Shown here: piece after piece, positions 9,093 through 17,463 of the stretch
Layout: every line of letters starts with the position of its first letter
Position numbering within the stretch: the stretch's first letter is position 1
Origin: Streptomyces sp. R33
GTDB taxonomy: Bacteria; Actinomycetota; Actinomycetes; Streptomycetales; Streptomycetaceae
Assembly: GCF_041200175.1 (NCBI RefSeq)
Contig: NZ_CP165727.1
Location: 62,001 to 126,000 of the forward strand
DNA length: 64,000 nt
Reading direction: 5' to 3'
The notes under the pieces: generated by a model
Told to the model about the DNA's origin: nothing
What the model saw: the letters and a program-made list of their open reading frames with translations, nothing else
The model's database searches: none
Translations under genes and position numbers: made by a program

Positions 9093-10082
9093 ATGAACAT
9101 CCTCTACCCCTCCCTACAGACCGAGGACGCGGTCCTCGCCGTCCTGGCCGGACAGCCGGTCCCCGACGTCGCCGCCCGTACGGGCATCGCCCCCGAGGAA
9201 CTGGGCGACGCCGTCGCCCTCTACCGAGCCGCCGGACGGGACGCCCTCGCCGGGCAGGCCGCCCGGCTCGACTGGTACCAGGTCCGCATCGAGTTCCCCG
9301 ACTGGAGCCGCTGCGAGGACACGGCCGCCCCCCTCGCCCGAAGGCTCGCCAACGCCAAAGCAGCCGGGCTCATCGGCGCCTGGTGGTTCGTCCGCAAGGC
9401 CCCCCACTGGCGGCTGCGCGCCCTGCCCGGACCCCACGGACCCGACCGGCTACGCCACGTCCTCGCCGGCATCCTCAACGCCCTCGTGAAACATCGGACG
9501 ATCACCAGCTGGTGGCAGACCGTCTACGAGCCCGAGATCCCCGCCCTCGGCGGCCCGGCCGTCATGGAAGTCGCACACGCCCTGTTCCACGCCGACAGCG
9601 CCCACGTCCTCGACCACATCCAGAACACCGAGCCCCCCATGGGCCGCCGCGAACTGTCCGTCCTCTTGCTCTGCGCACTGTTCCGGGCCGCAAGACAGGA
9701 GTGGTTCGAACAGGGCGACGTCTGGGACAAGGTCTCTCGCCTGCGGCCTCTTCCGGTGGACGTGACGACCACCCAGCTCGCCGAACTCAGCCACGGTCTC
9801 CGCACGCTGATGAACGCCGATCCCTCCCCCCTCCTCGCCCCCGGCGGCGCGCTGGAAGCCGTCGCCCCGTGGCTGGACGCCTTCGAGACCACAGGACGCG
9901 CCCTCGGGGAGGCGGCAACAGCCGGGACCCTCGAACGCGGACTACGGCAGGTTCTCGCGCACCATGTGATCTTCCACTGGAACCGCTTCGGGCTCACCCC
10001 TCGCACCCAGGCCCTCATCGCCCATGCCGCCACGCGCACCGTGCTAAACCCCGCCTCCGCCCTCAGCGGTGGGAGTCGGTGA
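9093..10082 (+). CDS. Thiopeptide-type bacteriocin biosynthesis domain protein
   Basis: A 329-residue protein. Its N-terminal 50 residues look like a small helical domain (PDVAARTGIAPEELGDAVALY). The rest is a stand-alone LanB C-terminal-like (SpaB_C, PF14028 type) domain with LDWYQVRIEFPDW, AWWFVRKAPHWRLR and a C-terminal HVIFHWNRFGL. In thiopeptide and FxLD loci such proteins act with LanB, often as elimination or accessory partners. It starts 87 nt after lanC with GGAGAGGAC upstream and ends the recognisable cluster. LanB already has its own C-terminal domain, so this is a second copy of that fold. Confidence 0.85.
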   Translation: MNILYPSLQTEDAVLAVLAGQPVPDVAARTGIAPEELGDAVALYRAAGRDALAGQAARLDWYQVRIEFPDWSRCEDTAAPLARRLANAKAAGLIGAWWFVRKAPHWRLRALPGPHGPDRLRHVLAGILNALVKHRTITSWWQTVYEPEIPALGGPAVMEVAHALFHADSAHVLDHIQNTEPPMGRRELSVLLLCALFRAARQEWFEQGDVWDKVSRLRPLPVDVTTTQLAELSHGLRTLMNADPSPLLAPGGALEAVAPWLDAFETTGRALGEAATAGTLERGLRQVLAHHVIFHWNRFGLTPRTQALIAHAATRTVLNPASALSGGSR

Positions 10083-10107
10083 ATTCGGGCGGGAAAGCCG
10101 CGAAGCG

Positions 10108-10212
10108 ACCAGGAACGGGAGCAGTCACTCAGCGAGAGCGGCAGTCCGTGCCGGTCGGTGATCAACTGGATGTTCGATCCCAGCGTGCCACGGTCGGTCG
10201 GATTCGGTCCGT
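10108..10212 (-). pseudogene. IS5-type transposase fragment
   Basis: The minus-strand translation gives TDRGTLGSNIQLITDRHGLP, the conserved stretch just after the first catalytic Asp in IS5-like transposases. Nothing of the element remains on either side: it passes into lanthipeptide-cluster sequence on one side and into a methyltransferase remnant on the other. Probably the scar of an old insertion. Confidence 0.6.
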
Positions 10213-10509
10213 CGGAGGCCCCTTTTTCCCCGAGTTATCGAAGACGGTCATCCGCGCGCGCCGCGGCCAGTACCGGACCCTGCTGCCCTCCGCCAGAGGC
10301 GAGGCAGAGCACGTCGCGACCGGCGATCTCCGGCGGGAACCAGGTCGGGTTGATCGGCTCGTCCCGATCAGGACGATGGACCGCTGGCCGACCCGCGCCT
10401 TCGCGATCGCCTCGGGCCCGACCGGGCGCGACCACTCGTTGCCCTCCTCCACCTCGCGGTCCCAGGCCAGGCGGTTGTGCGCGACGGGGTCGACGGGAGT
10501 TTGGCTCAT
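10213..10509 (-). pseudogene. Class I SAM-dependent methyltransferase, N-terminal remnant
   Basis: Minus strand, starting [20 protein letters not shown]. It matches the N-terminus of a common actinomycete methyltransferase ([19 protein letters not shown]). After about 50 residues the frame shifts, and in the next frame [20 protein letters not shown] carries the SAM-binding glycine-rich loop. A further shift gives MTVFDNSG before similarity ends at the transposase scrap. About 100 of the expected 260 residues remain. Confidence 0.65.
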
Positions 10510-11004
10510 GCGGCGCTGAACCGGGGTCGGTCTCCGACAGGTCATGCCACAGGACTTTCCCGCCGTAGCCGGACTCAGGCCGAGCGCGGACGCGGCCCGG
10601 ACCGGTGTGGGGGCGGCCCGGTACTGCTACCGCCAGAGCGCTCTGGTCCCCGGGCCTCGCCCGCGCATGCCCTATCGGCGCGGACTGTGCCCGACCATAG
10701 CCGCAGCCGGCCGGCGCCCCGCATCACCAGCACAGCTTTCGGCACCCTGTGTGACATCGAACGGTGCGCGTTGGCGCCCGAAGCCGACACCTCCACTCCC
10801 CCTGCCCTTCGTACGCCGGGCCGCGGTCCGGGGCAGGCGTCGCGGGTGTCGTAGCGGTCAGGGCAGAGCTCGTAGGCACACCCCGGTTTCAGGTCACCGA
10901 TTCGGCCCAGTGCCCGTAACGGCCAGGCGGCCCGGGCGGTTGTGGGGTGCGTCGCCCGAGCTGGATTCCACCGGCAAGCCGTGAGTCTTCAAGGAGAATT
11001 TCGA
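10510..11004. other. No gene recognised
   Basis: About 500 bases of GC-rich sequence. The open frames here are short, mutually overlapping and have no recognisable motif. No hairpin or repeat stood out. Confidence 0.5.
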
Positions 11005-11700
11005 TCGTCGACGCGATCCGCTACGTCGTCGATTCGATACCGGCTGCAAGTGGAGGGCTCTCTCAGCTGACTTCCCGCCCTGGCGCACGGTCTGGGGGTT
11101 TATGGCCCGCTGGACCGCCGTCGGCGTCGTCGGGCAGATCCGCGACCACCTGGGCGGACGCATCCGTCGCGACATGGGCAAGGCCCAAGAGCGGTCGCCA
11201 CGGTGATCGACTCCCAGAGCGTGAAGGCCGCAGAGACCGTCGGCAAGGATTCACGCGGCTATGACGCCGCGAAGAAGATCAACGGCAGGAAGCGGCACAT
11301 CGTCGTCGACACCCGAGGGCTCCCTCTGCTGGTCATGGTCACCCCCGCCGACATGCCCGCCCGCGACGCGGCCAAGGAAGTCTTCTTCCGGCTCCGCCTC
11401 CTGCACCCCGAGATCACCATCGTCTGGGCCGACTCCGCCTACGCCGGCCAGCTCGTCGAAGGGCCAAGAAGGACCTGCGGCTCACCGTCAAAACGGTCAG
11501 CCGGCCCAAGGACGCTTCCGGATTCGTAGTCCTGCCATGCAGCTGGGTTGTCGAGCGGACGCTGGCCTGGCTGATGCACGCCCGCCGACACGCACGCGAC
11601 TACGAACGGCTCGTCCAGCACGCCGAAGCCTTGATCACGTGGGCCGCCATCACCCTGATGACCAGGCGGCTGGCCCGTGCGGGTGTCTCGACTGACAGGT
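11005..11700 (+). pseudogene. Degenerate IS5-family transposase
   Basis: Pieces of one DDE transposase in several frames: VDAIRYVVDS, then FPPWRTVWGFMARW, then VIDSQSVKAAETV and GRKRHIVVDTRGLP (first catalytic Asp), IVWADSAYAG (second Asp), and after another shift SWVVERTLAWLMHARRHARD (Glu). At least two frameshifts and a truncated N-terminus make it inactive. The order of motifs is intact, so it decayed in place. Confidence 0.8.
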
Positions 11701-11773
11701 GGACGAGGACGTCCCGGCCGGTTGCCTGAGCTGGAATCCCTACGCGGCACCGCTGCCGCCAGGCCGAGCGTCC

Positions 11774-12166
11774 CTACGACCAGAACTCGTCGTATGTTGC
11801 CTGGTCGGCCCAGAGCTCCCACCCTTCGACGATCCTGCCGTCGCTGATGTGGAAGACAATGACGTAGTCCATGTCGAGCTGCTTGCCCTCGCGCGACGCT
11901 GTGGCATGGAGCAGGGCGACTGTATGGGCATCGTTGGCGAGAACGTCGTGGAGCTGAGGGCGGTAGGTGCCACCCGAAATCCCGAAGTCCCGAGCGAACA
12001 TCTCGAATGTGGCTTCGCGGCCGTGAAAGTCCCCCGACAGTGGCCCCTGCCCCCCGTTGTGCCAGACGACCTCGGGGTGGAAAACCTCCGCCAGCACTTC
12101 CATGTCGCCTGATGAGAAAGCCTCCATAGCGCGCCGGAACACACCGATGTGCGGGTGGTCGGTCAT
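11774..12166 (-). CDS. SnoaL-like / NTF2-fold protein (copy 1)
   Basis: A 130-residue single-domain protein of the SnoaL-like NTF2 superfamily, with the typical start (AMEAFSSGDMEVLAEVFHPEVVWH), a central HGRE loop and a C-terminal GRIVEGWE strand. The ATG at 12166 is chosen because GGAAGG precedes it by about 8 nt. The longer frame to 12343 has no homologous sequence. The substrate is unknown: the family includes polyketide cyclases, isomerases and many orphan proteins. A close paralogue of identical length lies 301 bp upstream in the same direction. Confidence 0.8.
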   Translation of the reverse strand: MTDHPHIGVFRRAMEAFSSGDMEVLAEVFHPEVVWHNGGQGPLSGDFHGREATFEMFARDFGISGGTYRPQLHDVLANDAHTVALLHATASREGKQLDMDYVIVFHISDGRIVEGWELWADQATYDEFWS

Positions 12167-12467
12167 CGCTTCCTTCCTTTCCGGCTGGAACCCCGCCCCA
12201 AGCCAACCAGCAGCGTGATGAGCGCACTGGCTGGGCCAGCGACGCCACCTGATCGGATGCGCCCCCAAGCAGATGGCGACCAGGGCAGTTGACTGGTACA
12301 CAACGCCGCCATCAGATGGGGCTCTTGCGTCTGCGACGGCCAAAGCCGCTGACTGTTGGTTTGCCCCCGAAGTTGAGCCAGAGCCCTGGGATTACTTCTG
12401 GACGAGATCCAGTAGTAGATGTTTGGGGCGCTTGAAGGGACCTGAGTGGGAATCCGGTGGGGCAGTC

Positions 12468-12860
12468 CTACGACCAGAATTCGTCGTACGCGCGGGAGTC
12501 GGCAGGCAGGACCCAGCCCTCGCTGATCCTGTTGTCCCTCATGTGGAGGACGAGGGCGAGGCCAAGGTCGAGCTCCTTGCCTTCACGTGACGCCGTGACC
12601 TGGAGCAGAGCAACCATGTGGTCATCGTTTGCGAGGACGTCATGGAGCTGCGCGCGGTACGTGCGACCCGTCAGCTGGAACTCCCTGCCGAGCAACGCAA
12701 AGGTGTCCTCGCGTCCCCGGTAGTCACCTGTCAGCAGGTTCCGGCCCCCGATGTGCCAGACCACATCGGAGTGGAATTCCTGCGCCAGTGCATCCATGTC
12801 CCCGACCGAGAAGGCGGCCAGGACACGGTGAAACACTGCGATGTGCGGGTGATCGGTCAT
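12468..12860 (-). CDS. SnoaL-like / NTF2-fold protein (copy 2)
   Basis: A 130-residue paralogue of the protein at 11774-12166. The two share MTDHPHI at the start, QLHDVLAND and TASREGK in the middle, and YDEFWS at the end. By eye about 60 percent of positions are identical. The ATG is preceded by GGAGCAGGAGG. An upstream frame extension to 13268 is transposase sequence and not part of the gene. Conserved family positions (VVWH, GRE) are kept, so it is probably functional. Tandem duplication is the simplest origin. Confidence 0.8.
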   Translation of the reverse strand: MTDHPHIAVFHRVLAAFSVGDMDALAQEFHSDVVWHIGGRNLLTGDYRGREDTFALLGREFQLTGRTYRAQLHDVLANDDHMVALLQVTASREGKELDLGLALVLHMRDNRISEGWVLPADSRAYDEFWS

Positions 12861-12974
12861 AAGCGCCTCCTGCTCTCCCCGGCAACGTACGCATCGCGAC
12901 CCGCGCAGTGGCACATTGACGTCGACCATTGGGCCGAACGCCACAAAGAGCTGCAGCAGCTGAGGTTCAGACAC

Positions 12975-13339
12975 AGGTTCTGATGGGCCCGGCAGACCGT
13001 GGAGTCGACATTCACCTCCCACGTGATCAGCCCGGCCGCGTCCGCCCGCGCCTGCAACGAGGTCAACAGCACCGGGGCCCAGACTCCCTCGCGCTGCCAG
13101 CGGCGGAAGAGCCCGTACACGGTCTGCCAGGGCCCGTACTCGCACGGCAGATCCCGCCAGGGAACACCGGTCCGCACCCGCCATCGCACCCCGTCGATCA
13201 ACCGCCGACGGTTCCGCGACCGGCGGCCCAACCCCACCACCGGCAACAACGGCTCCAGCACCGACCACTGCTCATCAGAGAGATCCCCTCGTCCCACACC
13301 GTGATCATCACGACATGAGACGAGATCCGACAGCGAGTT
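12975..13339 (-). pseudogene. IS5-family transposase N-terminal remnant
   Basis: The minus strand encodes MGRGDLSDEQWSVLEPLLP, RTGVPWRDLPCEYGPW and VNVDSTVCRAHQ, i.e. the N-terminal half of an IS5-like transposase up to just after the first catalytic Asp, where it is truncated next to the upstream SnoaL gene. The outer end at about 13300-13339 (GATCCGACAGCGAGTTC) looks like the terminal inverted repeat of this group, followed by CTAA, a typical target. Confidence 0.75.
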
Positions 13340-13382
13340 CTAAAAGACGGCCATAGGCGCCCCGGCCGTGCGGATGCGAGGG

Positions 13383-13748
13383 TCACCCCATGTGCGCCTT
13401 GACGTAGTCGATGACCTCGTTGAACTCCTTCGTCGGCGAAAAGTCGACGTACTCACAGTCCTCAAGCGCTTCCGGAACGTGACCCGGTGGCCAGTAGAAC
13501 GCCTGCCCCGCCTCGTAGATCTCGTCCCCGTCGTCCGTCCGCATCTTCAGCCGCCCCTTGAACAGGTATCCCCAGTGGGGGCATCGGCACTGGTCGCCGG
13601 GCAGGCCCTTGACAGCCGGTGCCATGTCCGTGCCCTTGGGAAAGCGGACGAAGGCGGCGGTCATGTCGCCACCGAGCTCCTGCATGCGCAGCTCCACGCC
13701 ACCGTCTTCGATCGCGACCGGAGCGTCGTCGCGCGTCGTCGCCACCAT
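13383..13748 (-). CDS. Cupin-domain protein
   Basis: About 121 residues forming a single small beta-barrel cupin: CPHWGYLFKGRLKM is the first cupin motif and YEAGQAFYWPPGHVPEALED the second, with His residues placed as metal ligands. The start is uncertain. ATG at 13748 lies only 2 nt after GGAGGAG, and the GTG at 13745 is better spaced. The frame extends upstream to 13796 without an obvious RBS. No catalytic partner is adjacent. It could be a dioxygenase-like or sensory cupin. Confidence 0.75.
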   Translation of the reverse strand: MVATTRDDAPVAIEDGGVELRMQELGGDMTAAFVRFPKGTDMAPAVKGLPGDQCRCPHWGYLFKGRLKMRTDDGDEIYEAGQAFYWPPGHVPEALEDCEYVDFSPTKEFNEVIDYVKAHMG

Positions 13749-13844
13749 GACTCCTCCACATCCGGTCCACCGAGGGACCTGGGGACCTCCATTCATCTCC
13801 AGCCTGTGCCCGACGGCTGCGGCGCGCTACACGGGCCCCGCGCC

Positions 13845-14005
13845 GCCGTGTTTTTAGGAAGCGCGGGCGGCCAGCCATTTGGTGAGGTCGCCCGCGATAC
13901 GGTCGCGGCTGTTCTCGACGGTGACGTCGTGCTCGCACGGGTGGTGTCGCGGCGGACGATCTCGTATCCGTCCTCGCGGTCCGGAACCCCGATCTAAAAC
14001 ACGGC
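13845..14005. repeat. Short inverted-repeat-bounded segment with a gene scrap
   Basis: A 161-bp stretch with GCCGTGTTTTTAG at 13845-13857 and CTAAAACACGGC at 13994-14005, which are inverted copies of each other with one extra T. On the minus strand it encodes an unidentified C-terminal scrap (EHDVTVENSRDRIAGDLTKW then stop), in a different frame from the sequence preceding it (PDREDGYEIVRRDTT). It may be a MITE-like unit or coincidental. Confidence 0.4.
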
Positions 14006-14008
14006 CTA

Positions 14009-15426
14009 GTGTTCTGCGCCGGAAATCTCAGGGCTAAGTCTGCGCCTGGTTGCTCGGGTCGGATGGGGTGATCTTGGTGAGGTAGTCGGCGAGGGACTTG
14101 AGGATCTCGTCGGCGGTCTTCGTCCAGGTAAAGGGTTTCGGGTCCTCGTTCCAGGTCTCGATCCAGGCCCGGATGTCGTCTTCCAGTGCTTTCACCGAGG
14201 TGTGGACTCCGCGGCGGATGAGCTTGTCGGTGAGCAGACCGAACCACCGCTCGACCTGGTTGATCCAGGAGGAGCCTGTGGGCGTGAAGTGGACGTGGAA
14301 GCGGGGGTGCCTGGCCAGCCACCTCTTGATCTCAGAAGTGTTGTGGGTGGCGTAGTTGTCGCAGACCAGGTGCACGTCGAGCTCGCGGGGCACGGCTTTG
14401 TCTATGGTGACCAGGAACTTCTTGAACTCGATCGCGCGATGGCGGCGGTGGAGTTCGCTGATGACGGTTCCGTCGGCGACGTTGAACGCGGCGAAGAGGC
14501 TCGTGATGCCGTGCCGCAGGTAGTCGTGGGTGCGTCGTTCGGGCATGCCCGGCATCATCGGCAGCACCGGCTGTGAACGGTCCAGCGCCTGGATCTGGCT
14601 CTTCTCATCCACGCATAACACCACTGCCCGTTCCGGCGGATTGTGGTAGAGCCCGACGACGTCGACGACCTTGTCGACGAACTGCGGATCGGTGGACAGC
14701 TTGAAGGAATCCTGCAGGTGCGGCTTGAGATCGAACCGCTTCCAGATCCGGCCGACCGTCGATTTCGACAGCCCGGTGCGGGCGGCCATCGAGGCCCGTG
14801 ACCAGTGGGTGTCCCGGCCCGGAGTGGACTCCAGCGTCGCCACGATCACGTCCTCGACCTGGTCGAGGAGAATCGAGGACGGCCGGCCCGGCCTGGGCTC
14901 ATCGGCCAGACCGTCCAAACGGTCAGCGATGAAACGACCGCGCCAGCGATCCACGGTCGAGGTGTCGACACCAAGCTCGGCCGCAGCCTGCTTGTTCGTC
15001 CCGCCTTCCGCGCAACGCAGCACGATCCTCGCGCGAAGCGCCAGGTACTGGGCGGTCTTCGCGCGCCTGGCCCACCGGATCAGCTGGTCCCGTTCGGCCT
15101 CGCTCAGAACCAGATTGGCTTTCGGCCGGCCGAGGCGCGCGGCATCCTCGAGCCCGGCCATCCCCTCAGCGGCGAATTTCCCACGCCATTTCCTCACCGT
15201 CGCGGCGGTCACGCCGACCTCCACCGCCACCCGCGCGTTCGGCGCCCCGCCCGCACACGCCAGCACGATGCGCGCCCGCTCCGCGAACCGCGGCGCCACC
15301 GCCCCACTCGCCCAACGAGACAACTCCGCGCGTTCCTCATCGGACAGGCGGACTTCAACGGCACGAGGACCCGGCGACATGGCAACAGGCTACAGACTTA
15401 ACCCTGAGATTTCCGGCGCAGGACAC
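14009..15426 (-). mobile_element. IS630-family insertion sequence, tandem copy A
   Basis: A 1418-bp element. Its ends are 30-bp inverted repeats with two mismatches (14009-14038 and 15397-15426; outer bases GTGTTCTGCGCCGGAAATC). It is flanked by TA at 14007-14008 and 15427-15428. It is followed immediately by an identical-looking second copy that shares the TA at 15427. Confidence 0.92.
14034..15380 (-). CDS. IS630-family transposase (copy A)
   Basis: A 448-residue DDE transposase. The N-terminus has two consecutive helix-turn-helix modules of the same kind: residues about 12-85 (LSDEERAEL to ARLGRP) and 92-167 (LSEAERDQL to PRPGRP). A winged-helix stretch ([20 protein letters not shown]) and the catalytic core follow: [15 protein letters not shown] (first Asp), [11 protein letters not shown] (second Asp), [12 protein letters not shown] (Glu). 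The frame is uninterrupted. Identical protein to copy B. The extra HTH module makes it longer than the 375-residue relative at 43237-44364. Confidence 0.92.
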   Translation of the reverse strand: MSPGPRAVEVRLSDEERAELSRWASGAVAPRFAERARIVLACAGGAPNARVAVEVGVTAATVRKWRGKFAAEGMAGLEDAARLGRPKANLVLSEAERDQLIRWARRAKTAQYLALRARIVLRCAEGGTNKQAAAELGVDTSTVDRWRGRFIADRLDGLADEPRPGRPSSILLDQVEDVIVATLESTPGRDTHWSRASMAARTGLSKSTVGRIWKRFDLKPHLQDSFKLSTDPQFVDKVVDVVGLYHNPPERAVVLCVDEKSQIQALDRSQPVLPMMPGMPERRTHDYLRHGITSLFAAFNVADGTVISELHRRHRAIEFKKFLVTIDKAVPRELDVHLVCDNYATHNTSEIKRWLARHPRFHVHFTPTGSSWINQVERWFGLLTDKLIRRGVHTSVKALEDDIRAWIETWNEDPKPFTWTKTADEILKSLADYLTKITPSDPSNQAQT

Positions 15427-15428
15427 TA

Positions 15429-16846
15429 GTGTTCTGCGCCGGAAATCTCAGGGCTAAGTCTGCGCCTGGTTGCTCGGGTCGGATGGGGTGATCTTGGTGA
15501 GGTAGTCGGCGAGGGACTTGAGGATCTCGTCGGCGGTCTTCGTCCAGGTAAAGGGTTTCGGGTCCTCGTTCCAGGTCTCGATCCAGGCCCGGATGTCGTC
15601 TTCCAGTGCTTTCACCGAGGTGTGGACTCCGCGGCGGATGAGCTTGTCGGTGAGCAGACCGAACCACCGCTCGACCTGGTTGATCCAGGAGGAGCCTGTG
15701 GGCGTGAAGTGGACGTGGAAGCGGGGGTGCCTGGCCAGCCACCTCTTGATCTCAGAAGTGTTGTGGGTGGCGTAGTTGTCGCAGACCAGGTGCACGTCGA
15801 GCTCGCGGGGCACGGCTTTGTCTATGGTGACCAGGAACTTCTTGAACTCGATCGCGCGATGGCGGCGGTGGAGTTCGCTGATGACGGTTCCGTCGGCGAC
15901 GTTGAACGCGGCGAAGAGGCTCGTGATGCCGTGCCGCAGGTAGTCGTGGGTGCGTCGTTCGGGCATGCCCGGCATCATCGGCAGCACCGGCTGTGAACGG
16001 TCCAGCGCCTGGATCTGGCTCTTCTCATCCACGCATAACACCACTGCCCGTTCCGGCGGATTGTGGTAGAGCCCGACGACGTCGACGACCTTGTCGACGA
16101 ACTGCGGATCGGTGGACAGCTTGAAGGAATCCTGCAGGTGCGGCTTGAGATCGAACCGCTTCCAGATCCGGCCGACCGTCGATTTCGACAGCCCGGTGCG
16201 GGCGGCCATCGAGGCCCGTGACCAGTGGGTGTCCCGGCCCGGAGTGGACTCCAGCGTCGCCACGATCACGTCCTCGACCTGGTCGAGGAGAATCGAGGAC
16301 GGCCGGCCCGGCCTGGGCTCATCGGCCAGACCGTCCAAACGGTCAGCGATGAAACGACCGCGCCAGCGATCCACGGTCGAGGTGTCGACACCAAGCTCGG
16401 CCGCAGCCTGCTTGTTCGTCCCGCCTTCCGCGCAACGCAGCACGATCCTCGCGCGAAGCGCCAGGTACTGGGCGGTCTTCGCGCGCCTGGCCCACCGGAT
16501 CAGCTGGTCCCGTTCGGCCTCGCTCAGAACCAGATTGGCTTTCGGCCGGCCGAGGCGCGCGGCATCCTCGAGCCCGGCCATCCCCTCAGCGGCGAATTTC
16601 CCACGCCATTTCCTCACCGTCGCGGCGGTCACGCCGACCTCCACCGCCACCCGCGCGTTCGGCGCCCCGCCCGCACACGCCAGCACGATGCGCGCCCGCT
16701 CCGCGAACCGCGGCGCCACCGCCCCACTCGCCCAACGAGACAACTCCGCGCGTTCCTCATCGGACAGGCGGACTTCAACGGCACGAGGACCCGGCGACAT
16801 GGCAACAGGCTACAGACTTAACCCTGAGATTTCCGGCGCAGGACAC
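15429..16846 (-). mobile_element. IS630-family insertion sequence, tandem copy B
   Basis: Second 1418-bp copy, exactly 1420 bp downstream of copy A and in the same orientation, with TA at 16847-16848 on its far side. The array is therefore TA-IS-TA-IS-TA. The encoded proteins are identical and the DNA looks identical line by line. Confidence 0.92.
15454..16800 (-). CDS. IS630-family transposase (copy B)
   Basis: 448 residues, identical in sequence to the transposase at 14034-15380 with the same duplicated HTH region and DDE motifs. The lack of divergence points to a recent duplication. An assembly duplication cannot be excluded from sequence alone. Confidence 0.9.
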   Translation of the reverse strand: MSPGPRAVEVRLSDEERAELSRWASGAVAPRFAERARIVLACAGGAPNARVAVEVGVTAATVRKWRGKFAAEGMAGLEDAARLGRPKANLVLSEAERDQLIRWARRAKTAQYLALRARIVLRCAEGGTNKQAAAELGVDTSTVDRWRGRFIADRLDGLADEPRPGRPSSILLDQVEDVIVATLESTPGRDTHWSRASMAARTGLSKSTVGRIWKRFDLKPHLQDSFKLSTDPQFVDKVVDVVGLYHNPPERAVVLCVDEKSQIQALDRSQPVLPMMPGMPERRTHDYLRHGITSLFAAFNVADGTVISELHRRHRAIEFKKFLVTIDKAVPRELDVHLVCDNYATHNTSEIKRWLARHPRFHVHFTPTGSSWINQVERWFGLLTDKLIRRGVHTSVKALEDDIRAWIETWNEDPKPFTWTKTADEILKSLADYLTKITPSDPSNQAQT

Positions 16847-17157
16847 TAGCGCTGCTCCGCAGAAGTTCGTGGAGGGGTGTTGATCAGGTGGTCTTGAGTG
16901 GGGTGCCGTCGTAGGTCCAGCGGTAGGGCTTGGCGGTTTCGTTGTGGCCGATGACGTAGGCGTCCAGCTTGTCGATCAGGTCGTCGCGGCTGGAGAAGAC
17001 GCCGTGCTTCAGTACCCGACGGGCCAGGGTGGACAAGAACAGCTCGACCTCGTTGAGCCAGGACGCGTGCGGTAGCGTCCAGGGGCCTTGACCCCGGGTT
17101 TTGGACACCGGAGACACTTGGATCTTGATGGTCCAGGAGAACGGAGTCCCCGTGGGG

Positions 17158-17463
17158 ATGAAGCACTATCCCGCCGAGTTCAAGGCGGACGCGGTCGCGT
17201 TGTACCGGTCGAGGCCGGGAGCGACGATCAAGTCGGTCGCGGCTGATCTCGGGGTGAACACCGAGACACTGCGAAACTGGATCCGGGCCGCCGACGGGCG
17301 CCGGCCCGGCGCCCATTCCGCACCGCCGGCCGCTGCCCGGGATGGCGGTGACGACGTTCAGGCGGAGCTGGCCGCGGCACGCAAGAGGATCCGTGAGCTG
17401 GAGGAAGAGCGCGACATTCTCCGCAAGGCGGCCCGGTATTTCGCGACGGAGACGCGCTGGTGA
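17158..17463 (+). CDS. IS3-family transposase OrfA
   Basis: 101 residues starting MKHYPAEFKADAVALY, with a helix-turn-helix (TIKSVAADLGVNTETLRNWI) and a C-terminal leucine-zipper-like coiled coil (ELAAARKRIRELEEERDILRK). This is the standard IS3 OrfA layout for DNA binding and multimerisation. ATG at 17158 follows GTGGGG. Its stop overlaps the orfB start in GTGA, so OrfB is probably made by coupling or by frameshifting. Confidence 0.9.
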   Translation: MKHYPAEFKADAVALYRSRPGATIKSVAADLGVNTETLRNWIRAADGRRPGAHSAPPAAARDGGDDVQAELAAARKRIRELEEERDILRKAARYFATETRW

